DNA from: Hsuehochloa calcarea
Taxonomy: Eukaryota > Streptophyta > Magnoliopsida > Poales > Poaceae
Direction: 5' to 3'
DNA length: 64,000 bases
NCBI GenBank assembly: GCA_036346395.1
Contig: CM070613.1
Coordinates: 20,640,818 to 20,704,817, forward strand
In this document: piece by piece, positions 34,552 through 48,419 of the stretch
How the letters are laid out: each line of letters begins with the position of its first letter
Position numbering within the stretch: position 1 is the stretch's first letter
Made by a program: the position numbers and the translations under genes
Notes under the pieces: generated by a model
What the model saw: only the letters and a program-made list of their open reading frames with translations
Told to the model about the DNA's origin: nothing
Database searches by the model: none

Positions 34552-36658
34552 TGTAACACCCTGACTATAAGGAAGTCAAGATGTCACCTACAACCACTAC
34601 TCTTCAATTGATTAACATCAAATCGCATGATAAGGTGAAGCAAGTATTAAGATTGAATGGAAACAAGTATTCATCCTCAAGTTTTAATCAACGAAATGGA
34701 ATTAAACAATTCAGAAAGATATGGTAGTCAAGGCCATGATGGCTTATTACAATGCAACACAAATCATAATTAACGACAATAAAAGTCCTCAAATGGTTTG
34801 ATATATGATAGTGAGTGCAACGTGATGAACTACCCTCCACAAGATCATTCTTCCTTGTCATTTACCTAAATAAGACAATAAAGCAAGAATGAGCCAAAGA
34901 CTCAGCAAGCAACTGTATGTAACAATCAAACATACAATGAGCAATATATCACAAACATAATTTGAACAATTACTGGAAACGAATTTATGAATGGATGAAG
35001 TGGAATGGTGCATTGAAGGAAATAGACATATTGCAGCATATACCGGTATAGCGAGTGAATCACCCGTCGGTGTTCACTTAAAGTAATCGTATGAAGAACG
35101 TTTCATACGACCGTCCAACGTGGCCCACATTGGAATGGTGGACTCACGTAACGTGGCCCACTTTGGAATGGTGGACTCACGTACCCATCTTAGAATTGAT
35201 GGGATTTCAAGTGCCCATCCTTGGAATTGATGGGTTTACAAAAATAATGTATGCATGTCATGATGTGATCCCATGTCAATATTGAATAGTACTCATAAAT
35301 GAAAAGAACACATGGCATTCATCTACAAATACGAACAAATGTAAGCATTCATTCACACATCATACATGGCATCAATCATGGAATACAAATTACTTGCCTG
35401 CCGCGCTGCAACGGGTTAGGAGGTAATTGGGATACCCCTCCACTCACCGCTTCACCGCCTACAATATAACATAATCGAAATAAGGGCAAACGAATATGGC
35501 AATGCTACACGAGTCCTCCTCAATCTCTAATCAAACTAACCAAATAAAAGTTCAATTTGATCAATTTACCCAAACATTTCAATTATCCCTAATCTGGCAG
35601 TTTTACTAGAAAATTCACCAATAAAATACCGTAAGTCCAAAAGACCTGAAACCAGTGCTCAACTTTTTTTAACTTAACTGGCTACAAAACTCTAGATGAT
35701 GGTAAACTCTAATTCGGCCAATACAGAGGTCTAACCATCCAATGAAAAACATTAACTGCAGTCTGCCCAGAATTCAGAACAGCCCTAAAGAAAAGGCTCT
35801 AACTTTTAAACCACTGATCCAAATAAAGTGATTTTTATCAGCCTGGAAAGCTTGTGAAATTATCTTCATAAACCTAGTTGGGTGGCCGACCTGATTCTGA
35901 CTCTAACTAGATCAAAACCTAGGTGCAACCGACTATACCCAACAATTCTGGCAGACAGACCAGTACGTAGTAAAACAGTCATAACTTTTAATCTACTGGG
36001 TGACAATTCGTGATCCAGGTGCCAAAAGAAAGCTAATGAAATAAGGAACAAATCTCTAGAAGGCGAAGACATCCAATTCTGCCTCTAAGGCACCCAAAAC
36101 CGAGTTGTACCATTCTGTACAGAACCGATCTACTGACAGAGATTACGCGATACTACCAAAAACATTGAATCGACAACTCTAACGCAATCAAACAGCGATG
36201 GGGTCTCTCGTTACCCTTGTAGACCCGAAGAACGACGAGGATCAACTTCCCGAAGGCTTCCCCTCTCCTTCTTTGGCCAGCCCCAACTCCACAAACCCGA
36301 TTGGAATGCAAGCGCCCATGGAGGAAGAAACGAAGGTGAACGCGTGGGAGACCGGGTGTGCAGCCCGGGATCACCAATGGCAGCCACCAATGGAGGGGAG
36401 GCGCCTAGGAGGAGGGAGAAGGGAATGGGGCGGCTCAAGGGGAGGAGGGGCGGCTCAAGGGGGAAGGAGTGGAGGCTCTAGGGTTTGGGGGAAGTGGTGC
36501 CCCCTTTTTGGCCGCCCCTCATGGGCCACTGGTCGCAGACTGCGGCCCTGGGTTGTCCGCAACAACGACACCCCAAGATTGGAATTTTCCAATGAAAATA
36601 ATTTCTTTTACTCTCTCCGACCTCTTTCTTTCTACCGAACCGTTTCCGGAGTATTACA
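34552..36658 (-). repeat. G array LTR 2 (middle LTR, shared)
   Basis: It serves as 5' LTR for copy 1 and 3' LTR for copy 2. It has no flanking duplication. Tandem 33-bp units lie at 35117-35149 and 35150-35182; the hairpin is at 35087-35110. It differs from LTRs 1 and 3 at a few single bases (for example near 35697 and 36109) where LTRs 1 and 3 agree. Confidence 0.93.
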
Positions 36659-39600
36659 GTCCACCCCCCTTAACAGGATTCGACCTCGAATCTAATCAAC
36701 GATCCAATAGAAAGAAAATTACCGAAAATTACAACTTAAACAATTTACCTTAAACGAATAGGTCGGGGTATTGCTCTCTCATGCGGGACTCCAACTCCCA
36801 AGTGGCCTCTCTCTCAGACTGATGAGACCAAAGAACTTTGACATACTTTAGGGTCTTATTCCTCGTAACCCGCTCGATTCTTCTAATATCTTCACCGCCG
36901 GGACTCAAGGTAAGGTCTTGCTTGACAATCAAAGGCTCCAAAGGAATAACATGATCCGGGTCTCTCGTAAACTTTCTCAAAGATCGAAACATGAAACACG
37001 CTAGAACCCCACTCATAGAATCAGGAAGGTCCAAACGGTAAGCTAGCTTCCCAATTCGTGCCACGATTGGGAAGGGTCCAACATACATTGGACTAAGCTT
37101 TCCTTTGGTGCCGAAACGCACTACGCCTTTAGATGGCGATACTCTCAATAGAACTTCGTTTCCCACCTCGAATTCCAAATCTCGTCTTCGACATCGGCAG
37201 TAGCTCTTCTGCGGGCTCTGGGCGGCCAACAAATTCGCTAACCTCTCGCCACTCTTGCCATCGTCTGCTGAACCCACGGGACCTAAGATCGCCGCTCTCC
37301 AACCTCATCCCAAAGACAACGGGACTGCACTTACGCCCATAAAGAACCTCGTATGGTGCAGCTCGAATACTGGAATGATAACTGTTGTTATAAGCAAACT
37401 GTGCCAAGGCTAAATGCTCTTCCCAATTTCCTTTCCAGGATAAAACACAACACCGAGCATGTCTTCTAATGTCCGAATGGTGCGCCAGATCGCCCATCTG
37501 TCTCTGGGATGAAAGGTCGTGCTAAGACGGAGTTGTGTGCCCAATGCACTCGCAAACTTTCCCGAATTTGGAAACGAACTTGGCATCTCGGTCAGAAACA
37601 ATGGTCTTTGGCACTCCGTGCAACCGCACAATTTCTCGTACATAAAGAGGAGCCAAATCGCTGTCGAATTGGTTGTACGAATAGGAATGAAATGTGCGAC
37701 TTCATCAACCGGTCCACAATTACCCAAATAGCATCCTTTCCTCATTGCGTGCGAGGTAAACCAACCACAAAATCCATAGATATATCGTCCCATGGCCAAA
37801 CCGGTACCTCTAAGGGTTGCAATATCCTGTTGGTCGCTTGTGCTCACCTTGACCACCGGGCACACCCACATGAAGCCACATCATCGTGCGATATCAATTT
37901 TCATCCGCTTCCACCGTAAACTTTTCTTTAAATCTTTGTACATCTTGGTCTCACCAGATGTACAGATAAGGAGTACGATGGGCCTCTTTCAAAATCTCCA
38001 ATTTAACTCGAGACTCTGTGGCACACAAAGCGCCCTTTAAATCGCAAAGAATCAAACTTATCCACACCGGTGACCTTCCTTGCCCTCAAAGACAACGCTT
38101 CCTCACTCGTTGGAGCATCCGATCTTCTTCTTTGTGCTACTCGCACCGATCCTAAGGGTGACTCTAAAATCAATCGAGTCTCGATGCATGCGGTACCCGC
38201 AGCGTATGAAATATCCATACGCCAAAGTCGCAATAAGACAATCGAGGATAGGAGGTGTCGCCTTGCGACTCAAGGCATCGGCTACCACATTAGCCTTGCC
38301 GGGATGGTACTGAATAGTAAGATCATAGTCCTTGATCAACTCTAGCCATCTCCTTTGTCTCAAGTTCAAGTCCTTCTGGGTAAAGATGTATTTCGTGCTC
38401 TTGTGGTCGGTGAAAACATCACAAGATTCGCCGCACAAATAATGACGCCAGATCTTCAAAGCATGAATCACCGCAGCAAGCTCTAGATCATGGGTGGATA
38501 ATTCGCTCATGCTTCTTCATTGCCTCGATGCATAGGCAATCACTTTACCATCCTGCATGAGTACACAACCAAGTCCAACTATGGACGCATCTGAATAGAT
38601 AGTGAATCTCTTCCCAGGCTCAGGAAGAGTAAGAATTGGAGCAGTCACTAATCTATCTTTCAAAGAGCAAAATCTGCGCTCACAAGCATCGGACCATCGA
38701 ATCTAACACCTTTCAGTGTCAATCGACATCGGTTTAGCAATGGTTGAAAATCCTCCACAAACCGCCGGTAATAGCGGCTAAACCCGTAAAACTCCTTACT
38801 TCTTTAACATTGGTTGGTCTCTTCCACTCAACCACCGTCGAAATCTTACTAGGATCAATCAAATACCCTTTCGATTAATAACGTGACCCAAAAATCCAAC
38901 TCGTAAATCCGAACTCACATTTCTTCAACTTGGCATAGAATTGATTCTCTCTTAAAGTTTCAAGTACCAACCGCAAATGGTGGGTGTGATCCTCCTCTGT
39001 CTTGAAATAAATCAAGATATCATCTATGAATACCACAACGAAATCATCAAGGTATTGATGCAGCATACTGTTCATGGCTTCCATGAAAACTGCAGGAGCA
39101 TTCGTTAGTCCGAAAGACATAACTTTATACTCATAATGACCATACCTTGTAGAGAAAGCCGTTTTCTCAATATCCTGCTCACGAACTCGAATCTGATTAT
39201 AACCCGACTGGAGATCAATCTTAGAAAATATTCTAGCTCCTTTCAACTGGTCGAAAAGATCATCAATGCGAGGCAAAGGATATTTGTTCTTCTGATCGCC
39301 GATTAAGCGCCCCGATAATCTATGCACATACGCCGTTGCCATCTTTCTTCTTAATAAAAGAACAGCGCCCCAAGGCGATACGCTGTTGAATCATACCTTT
39401 GGACAAAGAAGTCGTCCAATTGTTTCTTCAATTCTTCCTGAAATGGCCGAGCCAAACGGTAAGGAGACTTGGACAAAGGCCGAGTTCCCGGAACAAGATC
39501 AATCCGGAACTCCACTTTCCTCACCGGAGGCATTCCGGGAAGTTCTATAGGAAAGACATCGGAAAACTCCTTCAGAGCTGGAATCTCCTCAATACGCAAA

Positions 39601-41629
39601 GAATCAGTCTTTTCATTGAGGAGCAAAGTAATCCGATGGTCGATGCACGGCGGCTAGGGAATAGGTTAGCCAGCACAAAAACTGAATCAGACGGTGCACT
39701 GCCCTGGAATACCAGTTCTTCACCGGAAGGAGCTAGCAAGGTCACCGTCTTCCAGAAACAACAAATCTTGGCACGGTATTGGAATAACCAGTCCATACCC
39801 AGAATAACATCGAATGGTGCCAATTGAATAACCATAAGATTCGCAGTGAAAACCTCATCATCAATAAGTATAGAACAACCGGACAGACGGTAGAGCTAGA
39901 AATAAGTCCTCCTGGGGAGCTGACTACCACTGACTCAGAAATAAGCTGAAAACTCAAACCCACTTTTCTAACAAACTCCAAAGACACGAACGAGTAAGTA
40001 GCCCCCGAATCAAACAAAGACAAAGGCATCATGCGAATCCACAAGTAAAGTACTGTCACCACATCGGGACGCCCCAAGGTCTCGAGGGTGGGCATGGCGA
40101 GACCTCGATGCACCGGCAGAAGACGACCGACACTCTGCGACGGAAAGCCGGAAACAATGCGGAGGAACAAACGACGGAGGTGCGGATGGTGCGGGATTCC
40201 AATAGAACCTGCGGGAGGTGCCGGAGTAAAAGCCGCAGTGGAACCCAAGTTGGAGGATCTTGTGGTGCAGAACCGCCGTCAGTCTGAATCGAACCTCTGT
40301 GGAAGCCGGAGAAAGAAGCCGGGACGGTCTCCCATTTGATGATACTAGCCGGATTTCGCTTGCACATCGAGGACTTATGGCCCTCCCGACCACATCGCCG
40401 CATGTTCCCTTGAAGGAACATTCGAAGCTCGATGCCCGCCACCACACCGAAAACACTTCATGCCCCGACACGACAGACGCAATCGTGGGGCGAAGATGAA
40501 GAACGTGGCGCCAAGAAGAAGATCGCCATCTTTGAATCGGACGGAGTGTTGGTTCTTTGAAACCTCTTAGCGGGTCGTGAAAAGACCCAACACCTCCACC
40601 GAAACTCCGCTCGCCCTCGCGGATCCACCAAGAGCAGCAGAACCACTAGCAACATGCCCTTGCGGCGAAGGAGCTCTTTCCAACTCCATCCTCTAGCTCG
40701 CTCAACCACCGAGCTAAAGTCACGAGACTGTTGCTCCTGAATCGCGATACTTCGATTGAGGCCCCACGAACCTCTTAGCCTTCTCTTTATCATCACTTGC
40801 CACGGTGGAACAAAGCGCACTGATTGTTAAATCCGGCCTCATACTCAGATATGACATTTTCCTTGCACAAAGGTCGAGTGATTGCTCCATTTTCTCGATG
40901 AAGGAGTCGAGGATAAAGCGTGACTGAACCTCTCCACAAATACCTCCCAAGTAATAAGACCTGTCTTTGGAGTCCGGAAGACAGGACTCCTTCCCACCAG
41001 ATGTCGGCTCGCCCTTGGTGAAGGTTACAAATCGCGCTTTCTCGCTGGATGCCACTCTAAGGCTCCAAATCGATGCTCCATGTACCTCAACCGGTCCGCG
41101 GCTGAACGGTGTGCCTCCGTCAAAAGTGTCCAGACGGCGACATCCACTCACTGAGGCTCATCCTAGCCTCGGGTGGAACGAAGAGAAGAACATGTTCCGC
41201 CACAGTGCAAAGAATGCAGGAATGGCCGCCTGCAATTGTTGGCGGAGTTGTTGATTCTCCCTGATTAGGTTCTGAATGAGATCAGCTGTTGCGGCCGGTG
41301 GCTCAGCAACCGGAGGCGCAGCTGAGGCAATCTCCTCAGTACCAGCACCAGCCAACCCTTCAGACGAAGACGATGTAGCTTGATCGCGGCCACGACCACC
41401 ACTACGGGTCGGTGGATCGACCACCACCACGGCCTCTACCTCTTACCATCTAAGAACAACACAACAGAACGAAAATCAAATACTTAGCTCAACGAACTGA
41501 TAAACAAAATAAATGGGGACATAACCAAGCAATTGCGGAAAAACAATGGTTTACCCAACCCTTCCTATTGTGCACAGTGTGTCATTTTAATATTATTACC
41601 ACGGACCTGAAGCCCGCTCTGATACCAAC
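36659..41629 (-). pseudogene. G internal domain, copy 2 (gag-pol)
   Basis: Same gene order as copy 1. The gag ATG is at 41449. The leucine-rich segment NLIRENQQLRQQLQAAIPA lies near 41250. The protease LFDSGATYSFVS has its DSG codons at 40003-40011. The RT core is better preserved than in copy 1: 39342 to 38875 is open and contains [40 protein letters not shown] and the catalytic FIDD at 39019-39030. RNase H spans 38510-38103. Integrase spans about 38000-37300, with frame breaks. The C-terminus (37277-36750) is open, with VKVLWSHQSEREATWELE, a chromodomain-like tail of Tekay/Del chromoviruses. PBS is intact at 41616-41627; PPT is about 36661-36673. Confidence 0.88.
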
Positions 41630-43739
41630 TGTAACACCCTGACTATAAGGAAGTCAAGATGTCACCTACAACCACTACTCTTCAATTGATTAACATCAAA
41701 TCGCATGATAAGGTGAAGCAAGTATTAAGATTGAATGGAAACAAGTATTCATCCTCAAGTTTTAATCAACGAAATGGAATTAAACAATTCAGAAAGATAT
41801 GGTAGTCAAGGCCATGATGGCTTATTACAATGCAACACAAATCATAATTAACGACAATAAAAGTCCTCAAATGGTTTGATATATGATAGTGAGTGCAACG
41901 TGATGAACTACCCTCCACAAGATCATTCTTCCTTGTCATTTACCTAAATAAGACAATAAAGCAAGAATGAGCCAAAGACTCAGCAAGCAACTGTATGTAA
42001 CAATCAAACATACAATGAGCAATATATCACAAACATAATTTGAACAATTACTGGAAACGAATTTATGAATGGATGAAGTGGAATGGTGCATTGAAGGAAA
42101 TGGACATATTGCAAAGCATATATCAGATAGCGAGTGAATCACCCGTCGGTGTTCACTTAAAGTAATCGTATGAAGAACGTTTCATACGACCGTCCAACGT
42201 GGCCCACATTGGAATGGTGGACTCACGTAACGTGGCCCACTTTGGAATGGTGGACTCACGTACCCATCTTAGAATTGATGGGATTTCAAGTGCCCATACT
42301 GGAATTGATGGGTCTTACAAAAATAATGTATGCATGTCATGATGTGATCCCATGTCAATATTGAATAGTACTCATAAATGAAAAGAACACATGGCATTCA
42401 TCTACAAATACGAACAAATGTAAGCATTCATTCACACATCATACATGGCATCAATCATGGAATACAAATTACTTGCCTGCCGCGCTGCAACGGGTTAGGA
42501 GGTAATTGGGATACCCCTCCACTCACCGCTTCACCGCCTACAATATAACATAATCGAAATAAGGGCAAACGAATATGGCAATGCTACACGAGTCCTCCCT
42601 CAATCTCTAATCAAACTAACCAAATAAAAGTTCAATTTGATCAATTTACCCAAACATTTCAATTATCCCTAATCTGGCAGTTTTACTAGAAAATTCACCA
42701 ATAAAATACCGTAAGTCCAAAAGACCTGAAACCAGTGCTCAACTTTTTTTAACTTAACTGGCTACAAAACTCTAGTTGATGGTAAACTCTAATTCGGCCA
42801 ATACAGAGGTCTAACCATCCAATGAAAAACATTAACTGCAGTCTGCCCAGAATTCAGAACAGCCCTAAAGAAAAGGCTCTAACTTTTAAACCACTGATCC
42901 AAATAAAGTGATTGTTATCAGCCTGGAAAGCTTGTGAAATTATCTTCATAAACCTAGTTGGGTGGCCGACCTGATTCTGAATCTAACTAGATCAAAACCT
43001 AGGTGCAACCGACTATACCCAACAATTCTGGCAGACAGACCAGTACGTAGTAAAACAGTCATAACTTTTAATCTACTGGGTGACAATTCGTGATCCAGGT
43101 GCCAAAAGAAAGCTAATGAAATAAGGAACAAATCTCTAGAAGGCGAAGACATCCAATTCTGCCTCTAAGGCACCCAAAACCGAGTTGTAACATTCTGTAC
43201 AGAACCGATCTACTGACAGAGATTACGCGATACTACCAAAAACATTGAATCGACAACTCTAACGCAATCAAACAGCGATGGGGTCTCGTTACCCTTGTAG
43301 ACCAAGAACGACGAGGATCAACTTCCCGAAGGCTTCCCCTCTCCTTCTTTGGCCAGCCCCAACTCCACAAACCCGATTGGAATGCAAGCGCCCGGCGGAG
43401 GAAGAAACGAAGGTGAACGCGTGGGAGACCGGGTGTGCAGCTCCGGGGATCACCAATGGCAGCCACCAATGGAGGGGGAGGCGCCTAGGAGGAGGGGAGA
43501 AGGGAATGGGGGCGGCTCAAGGGGGAGGAGGGGCGGCTCAAGGGGGAGGGAGTGGAGGCTCTAGGGTTTGGGGGAAGTGGTGCCCCCCTTTTGGCCCCTC
43601 ATGGGCCACTGGTCGCAAGACTGCGCCCAAAGTTGTCTGGCAATAACGACACCCCAAGATTGGAATTTTCAGCTGAAAACAATTTCTTTTACTCTCTCCG
43701 ACCTCTTTCTTTCTACCGAACCGTTTCCGGAGTATTACA
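41630..43739 (-). repeat. G array LTR 3 (5' LTR in element orientation)
   Basis: It starts TGTAACACCCTGAC and ends GGAGTATTACA, followed by the GATTG duplication. Tandem units lie at 42196-42228 and 42229-42261; the hairpin is at 42166-42189. It shares with LTR 1 several bases that LTR 2 lacks. Confidence 0.93.
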
Positions 43740-44886
43740 GATTGTGAAGAGGCCCGACAACGATTTCGATTGGTTTGATGTCCACCATCTCCAGAGTGGA
43801 GGAAGAGCAATCCTAGTGGGATTGAGGTGTTTGAGGCTTAATTTGTAGAGCCAGTCCAATCCGTTTGGACTTACCTCAACGTGGACTAGTGAATACCAGC
43901 CATTCTTCGATACCAGGGGAAAACATTATTTGTCTTCATTGTGGTTTTCTCTCTTGTCTTTACTATTTCTGTATTTACATTTCTAGCAATTATTTGTATA
44001 GAATTGCTTAGCTAGAATTATATTTAGTAACATAGCCTTGAGGTGTCTTAGTGAAAGCTAAGAGTACATCTCGTGAATTGTGCTTGAATTCTTTAATTAG
44101 ACCATACTTACTAAAATTGTCTAACATCCCAATTTTTGGGTCTTTTTGAAATTTTCAAAATAAAAAGCAGCATTTGATTTTTTTATGAATTGTCAAAGCA
44201 TAAATTGAAATTTCAAAAATTAAAAAATTAATGTGAGTAAATCAAACTCCAATTAAATAAAAATTGTTTTATTTGATTTTTCGACTTTATCTTGGATTTA
44301 TTTTTTCCAAGACCTTGTTGCTATTTCCTTTGAGTTCTTTTTATTCCTTTTTAGTTTTCCCGTTTTCAGAGTCTTTTGAAGTTTTAAAAATTAAAATAAA
44401 CCATTTGCATTTTATTGGATTAATTTAAAGCTTAAAGTGAATTTTTGAATGAAAAACATTTTAAATGATAAAAATAAAATTTAATTAAATCCAAAATTAT
44501 TTTATTTGATCTAATCAGGTTCCAAGGATTTTTATGGATTTTTCTTGTAATTTCTAAAATTTATTTTATTTTGGATTTTTACATTTTTTCTTTTTTTCTT
44601 TTTCTTTTTCTGTCTCTTCCTTTTTCTCCTTCCTCTTTCTTCCCTGGTCATCTTCTTCCCGATTGAGCGCATGCGCCCATTCTTCTCGCCCAGAATTCCC
44701 AACACACCCATGCCCTACAAAAGCCGCGTCGCGCACCGACAGGCCCATACCTTGGCGCCCTCCCATCCCACACGCCCATGCCCATGTCGCACCCCACGCC
44801 CTGCATCCCTTGCTGGCCACAAGATGTCAAGGCTTCCCAAGACTCCATGACACGCCATGGCTCCCCATGCCTCCTTGCCTCCCCCT

Positions 44887-44895
44887 CTATAAATT
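44887..44895 (+). promoter_or_regulatory. TATA box of solo LTR F
   Basis: CTATAAATT followed by a CT-rich leader; corresponds to the TATA boxes at 52073-52081 and 60859-60866 (minus strand) in E. Confidence 0.6.
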
Positions 44896-46333
44896 GGCAC
44901 AACCTCCTCCCCTTCCCCTCCCCTCTCTCCCCCATTTTCCTTACCGAAGCCCCCACCGTGCTCCCCGTTTCTTCTCCAAGTTCATTCGGAGCGCCTCCTC
45001 CCCGTTCTCCCTCTCCAGTCATCCATTCGCCACACCACCTGCGTCACGGTGTGCCCCTTGGTCTCCTCCACCCATCCTCGAAGTTTCACCTGCCCTCTCC
45101 CTTCCACCTCGCTGGATTTCGAGTTTTACCGCCGCTAGACGAAGCTCCTTCCTCCTCACGTTTCGTCGCCGCCGTTGATCCCCCGGCGACATCTCCACCA
45201 CCTTTGGATTCTCCTCGCAACTTTCTACCCCATGTTCCCTTCCTTTTCTCTGAAGATCCATCGTTCACCAAAGACACTGCTCCACCATCTCCCTGCGTCT
45301 CGCGCCTCCACGCCGCCTAGCTCCTCCTCCGGCGACGCTACCACCACACTTAGAATCGCCTCGCTCCTGAGATTCCATTTTGCTAGTGGCCCAAGCCTCC
45401 CACGCCGCTGGATGCCGCCGCACCAAGCCGCTGCAATCTCTAGCTCTACTCTCTGTCTTCTTCCTTTCAATTCTTTCTTTTGTGCCACTTCCATGTGGGT
45501 CACCTTGTCAATCACCCATTCCGCTCTCTTTCCATCTCCCCCTCTCCTTATGTGACCCACAAAAATCAGCATTTCTTTTTATCCCCAAATCCTGAAATGG
45601 AATATTCCACCATATTCCCTTTTCTATTTTTTTCTATCATTTCATGTGATGGAAAACTTTTGAACGTTCGTTCTCCTTCATACGAATTCCGGTCCCGTTA
45701 ATTCTTGTTTCTAAATTTAGGCCTTTTCTTTTGGTTGTATTTTTTGAATTTTTAGATTTTATTTGGAATTCATGTATTTATGTGGCTCTTTTCGCGCGTG
45801 TAGATTTCGGCATTTCCGAAGAATTCTTGGACCTGTCGGCCGAAGCTATTCAAACCTTAAACGAAGGCAAGTCATAGACCTTTGATCATGTTGAACCTTT
45901 ATTTATAAAATTATATTATTTTATATCAACATGCATTGCTAGTTTTATAATAACTGCTTTTGGGAATAGTTAAAGTCCTATTCGACATTATGCCACCTTG
46001 AATAATTACTTAACATGTATCATTGAACACCATAGGTTGGGTTAATCCTAGTTGGACATATTTAATTACCAACATGGGTATTGTAGTTATGCTTAGCCAT
46101 GCTTAGTCGATATGGGATTCATTATCACATGTTCATAATGATAAACTTGACTTAATGATATATGGAATTGTGGCAGGGCCACTGTTATTAAAATGTGTTG
46201 TGCTATGGCAAGGGTTGTCATTTGGTCGGGTTGAACCAAAAATGATTTCATACTCAGACGAATGATCGTGAAGTAAATGGGGTGCGATTAATACATTGTG
46301 GGTTTGTGGTAGACTCGCTTGAGTAGTCACTAA

Positions 46334-48419
46334 TGTAATACCCCATAGTTGTTCGATGAAGAATAAATAAATTAGGGAGAAGGATCAATTAGTAAAACGA
46401 TTTAATGATGTTTAGGTGGATTTCGCAAAGTTAGACAACCTGGCCGGGCTTTAGCCCACTTGATTTCGCCCAAGGTGGGAGGGAGGGGCAGGCCACAAGG
46501 TGGGAGGGCAAACCCTAGCCGCCACTCCCACCTCCCTTGGCCGCCACCCCACTCTCCTTTGGCCACCTCCTGCCCACCTCCAGAATGCGCCTCCTCCCGA
46601 TAGCACCTCCCCGCTGGTGAAGCCCCCCCGCCGGTGAAGAAAGCCATGGTGGCTGCCGACCAAGAGGAAGGAGAAGGGAGCACAACCGGGGTTTTGGTCG
46701 GCCAAGATGAGGAGGAAGGGGAAGGAGAAGAGGGGAAGATTTTCGGGAGGTGGATCAACGTCTCCCTGCTGGTCTACAAGGGTAACGAGACATCCAATTC
46801 GTTGTTTGATTCCATTAGAGTTGAGAATCCAATTGATTTGTAGTTTCGTTCGCCTCTGTCTCAGATCCAATCTGTCCAAGACTTTGTACGCCAAGTTTCG
46901 CATCTTAGAAGCATAATCTGGTATTTGCGCCTTCTATAGTTTTGTTCCTGAGATTGTTAGCTTTCTTTGGCACTTGAGATCACGAGATTTCGCCCTGTGG
47001 TTTAGGAGATATGAATTTTAAGTGCGAACTGTTCTGTTTGTCTCAGAATCAAGACATTCCGTTTGTATCTCGGTTTTGATCTAGTTAGAGTCGAATCGAA
47101 CCTTCACCCAAATAGGTTATTGTATCCCTTTAAATTATATTTCCAAGTTGATAAAGATCACTTTCATTGGATCAGATATTGAAAGTTACATCAGTTCTTT
47201 TCTCATCGCTCGCAACCGGACATTTGTCGATTGGCTGTTTTCATCTGTTGTTTGGGCCACTGGTTTGGCGAATCAAAGAACCCCACCAACTAGAGATTCG
47301 TAGCCTGGCACGATAAGAATATTTGAGCACTGGTTTCAAGTCATTATGAGTTACAGATATTTAATTATGATTTTCTCGTACTCACTCGATCGGAAGGCCG
47401 AGATTGGTGATTAGTTAATTTGTCATTTTGAATCTTTGGTTATGTTGATTAGATGGGGGTTATGGTAGAACGCTTGTAGCCACGTCATGTCTTGATTTCT
47501 TATTTTGAATAAAAATTTGTGTAGGCGGTGGGCCAGGGAGTGAAGAGATTCCGTCGTTACCTCCTAGCTCGCCTCTCATGTGAAGGCAAGTACCTTATCT
47601 TATCATATTGAAGATTGATGAAAATGTGTGGATGAGTTGCTAGATTAGTTATTCATGTTTGCATGCTTGTATTATTCTTCATTATGATGTGATAAGATTT
47701 CGTTGCATGACTTTCATATTGGCCATGCATTTGATTCCTGCCGTCCACGGGAGTGGAAACTTAAAAGTCCCATCAGTTCAATATGGGCATATGAGACCCA
47801 ATGTGGGCAGTGTTGACCACCATTCCAATGTGGCAACTCGGACACCCGTATGAAACGTTATTCATACGGTGATTGGGTCCCCGTACTTTGTGAAGTACGG
47901 GCTTAAGTGAACACCGACGGTGTATCACTCGCTATACTGCAGATATCTGTGCATTGAGAGGTCCATTTTTCATTCCACGTATGCATTCATACTATGCAGT
48001 TTCACAGATTTGTGGAAGAGATGTTCTACCGTCTTGATTATTGATTTGTTCCTTTGTACACAGTGAGTTTGGTGTTGTGCTTGCTGAGTTTCGACTCACC
48101 CTTGTTTTCCTGTGTTTGTTTATTTTTTTTAGATGATCCATGACGATATAGTTGCTAGCGGGAGGGCGTAGTCCCAAACACGTTTCACACACCTCAAGGA
48201 TTCACTTATTTATAAAGATGTTTTGTTAAGTTATTTGGGTAAAGAAATGAACTGTAATTTTAATTCCTTGGTTATATTCTGTGGTCGAACGATTAAATGC
48301 TCTTCGTTACTTTGTCTTAACTATTTAATTTTTTTGCAAATTGATTAATAGTTCTGCAAATGAAGTGTATGATGAAACTTTTGGTAATATCTTGGCTTCC
48401 GAATAGCCAGGGTGTTACA
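46334..48419 (+). mobile_element. gypsy solo LTR K (2086 bp) nested in F
   Basis: It starts TGTAATACCCCATAG and ends AGCCAGGGTGTTACA, flanked by perfect ACTAA duplications (46329-46333 and 48420-48424). It is related to J. Hairpins: CCGTATGAA/TTCATACGG at 47846-47869 and CCCGTACTT/AAGTACGGG at 47880-47901 (9-bp perfect arms, 4-base loop), followed by GTGAACACCGACGGTGT. The GC-rich part at 46450-46780 has overlapping frames on both strands that I do not treat as genes. Confidence 0.93.

Larger units (their letters stand above)
27462..43739 (-). mobile_element. gypsy (Tekay/Del-like) tandem array G: LTR-internal-LTR-internal-LTR
   Basis: Three near-identical LTRs (27462-29571, 2110 bp; 34552-36658, 2107 bp; 41630-43739, 2110 bp) alternate with two internal regions (29572-34551 and 36659-41629, about 5.0 kb each), all on the minus strand. 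Only the outermost ends carry a target-site duplication, GATTG (27457-27461 and 43740-43744); the middle LTR joins a PBS on one side and a PPT on the other. This is the structure expected from unequal LTR-LTR recombination between sister copies of one insertion, not two separate insertions. Domain order (gag, protease, RT, RNase H, integrase, chromodomain-like tail) is Ty3/gypsy. Confidence 0.93.

Noticed and set aside
35091..35285. Small ORF with a repeated Trp-Thr-His-Val peptide (also near 42170)
   Set aside because: It is a translation of the 33-bp tandem duplication in the G LTRs, not a gene.
32580..41450. Repeat-induced or deamination-type mutation as cause of the differences between G copies
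   Set aside because: The changes are mostly deletions and rearrangements at CAG/CTG (to CG, TCG, CAAG), not C-to-T transitions.
27462..43739. Two independent G insertions side by side
   Set aside because: There is only one target-site duplication pair, on the outer edges, and the middle LTR is shared.
44663..45572. ORFs of 116-180 codons rich in Pro/Ser on the plus strand and Arg/Glu on the minus strand
   Set aside because: Leader of solo LTR F; CT/GC-rich composition opens all frames. No domain recognised.
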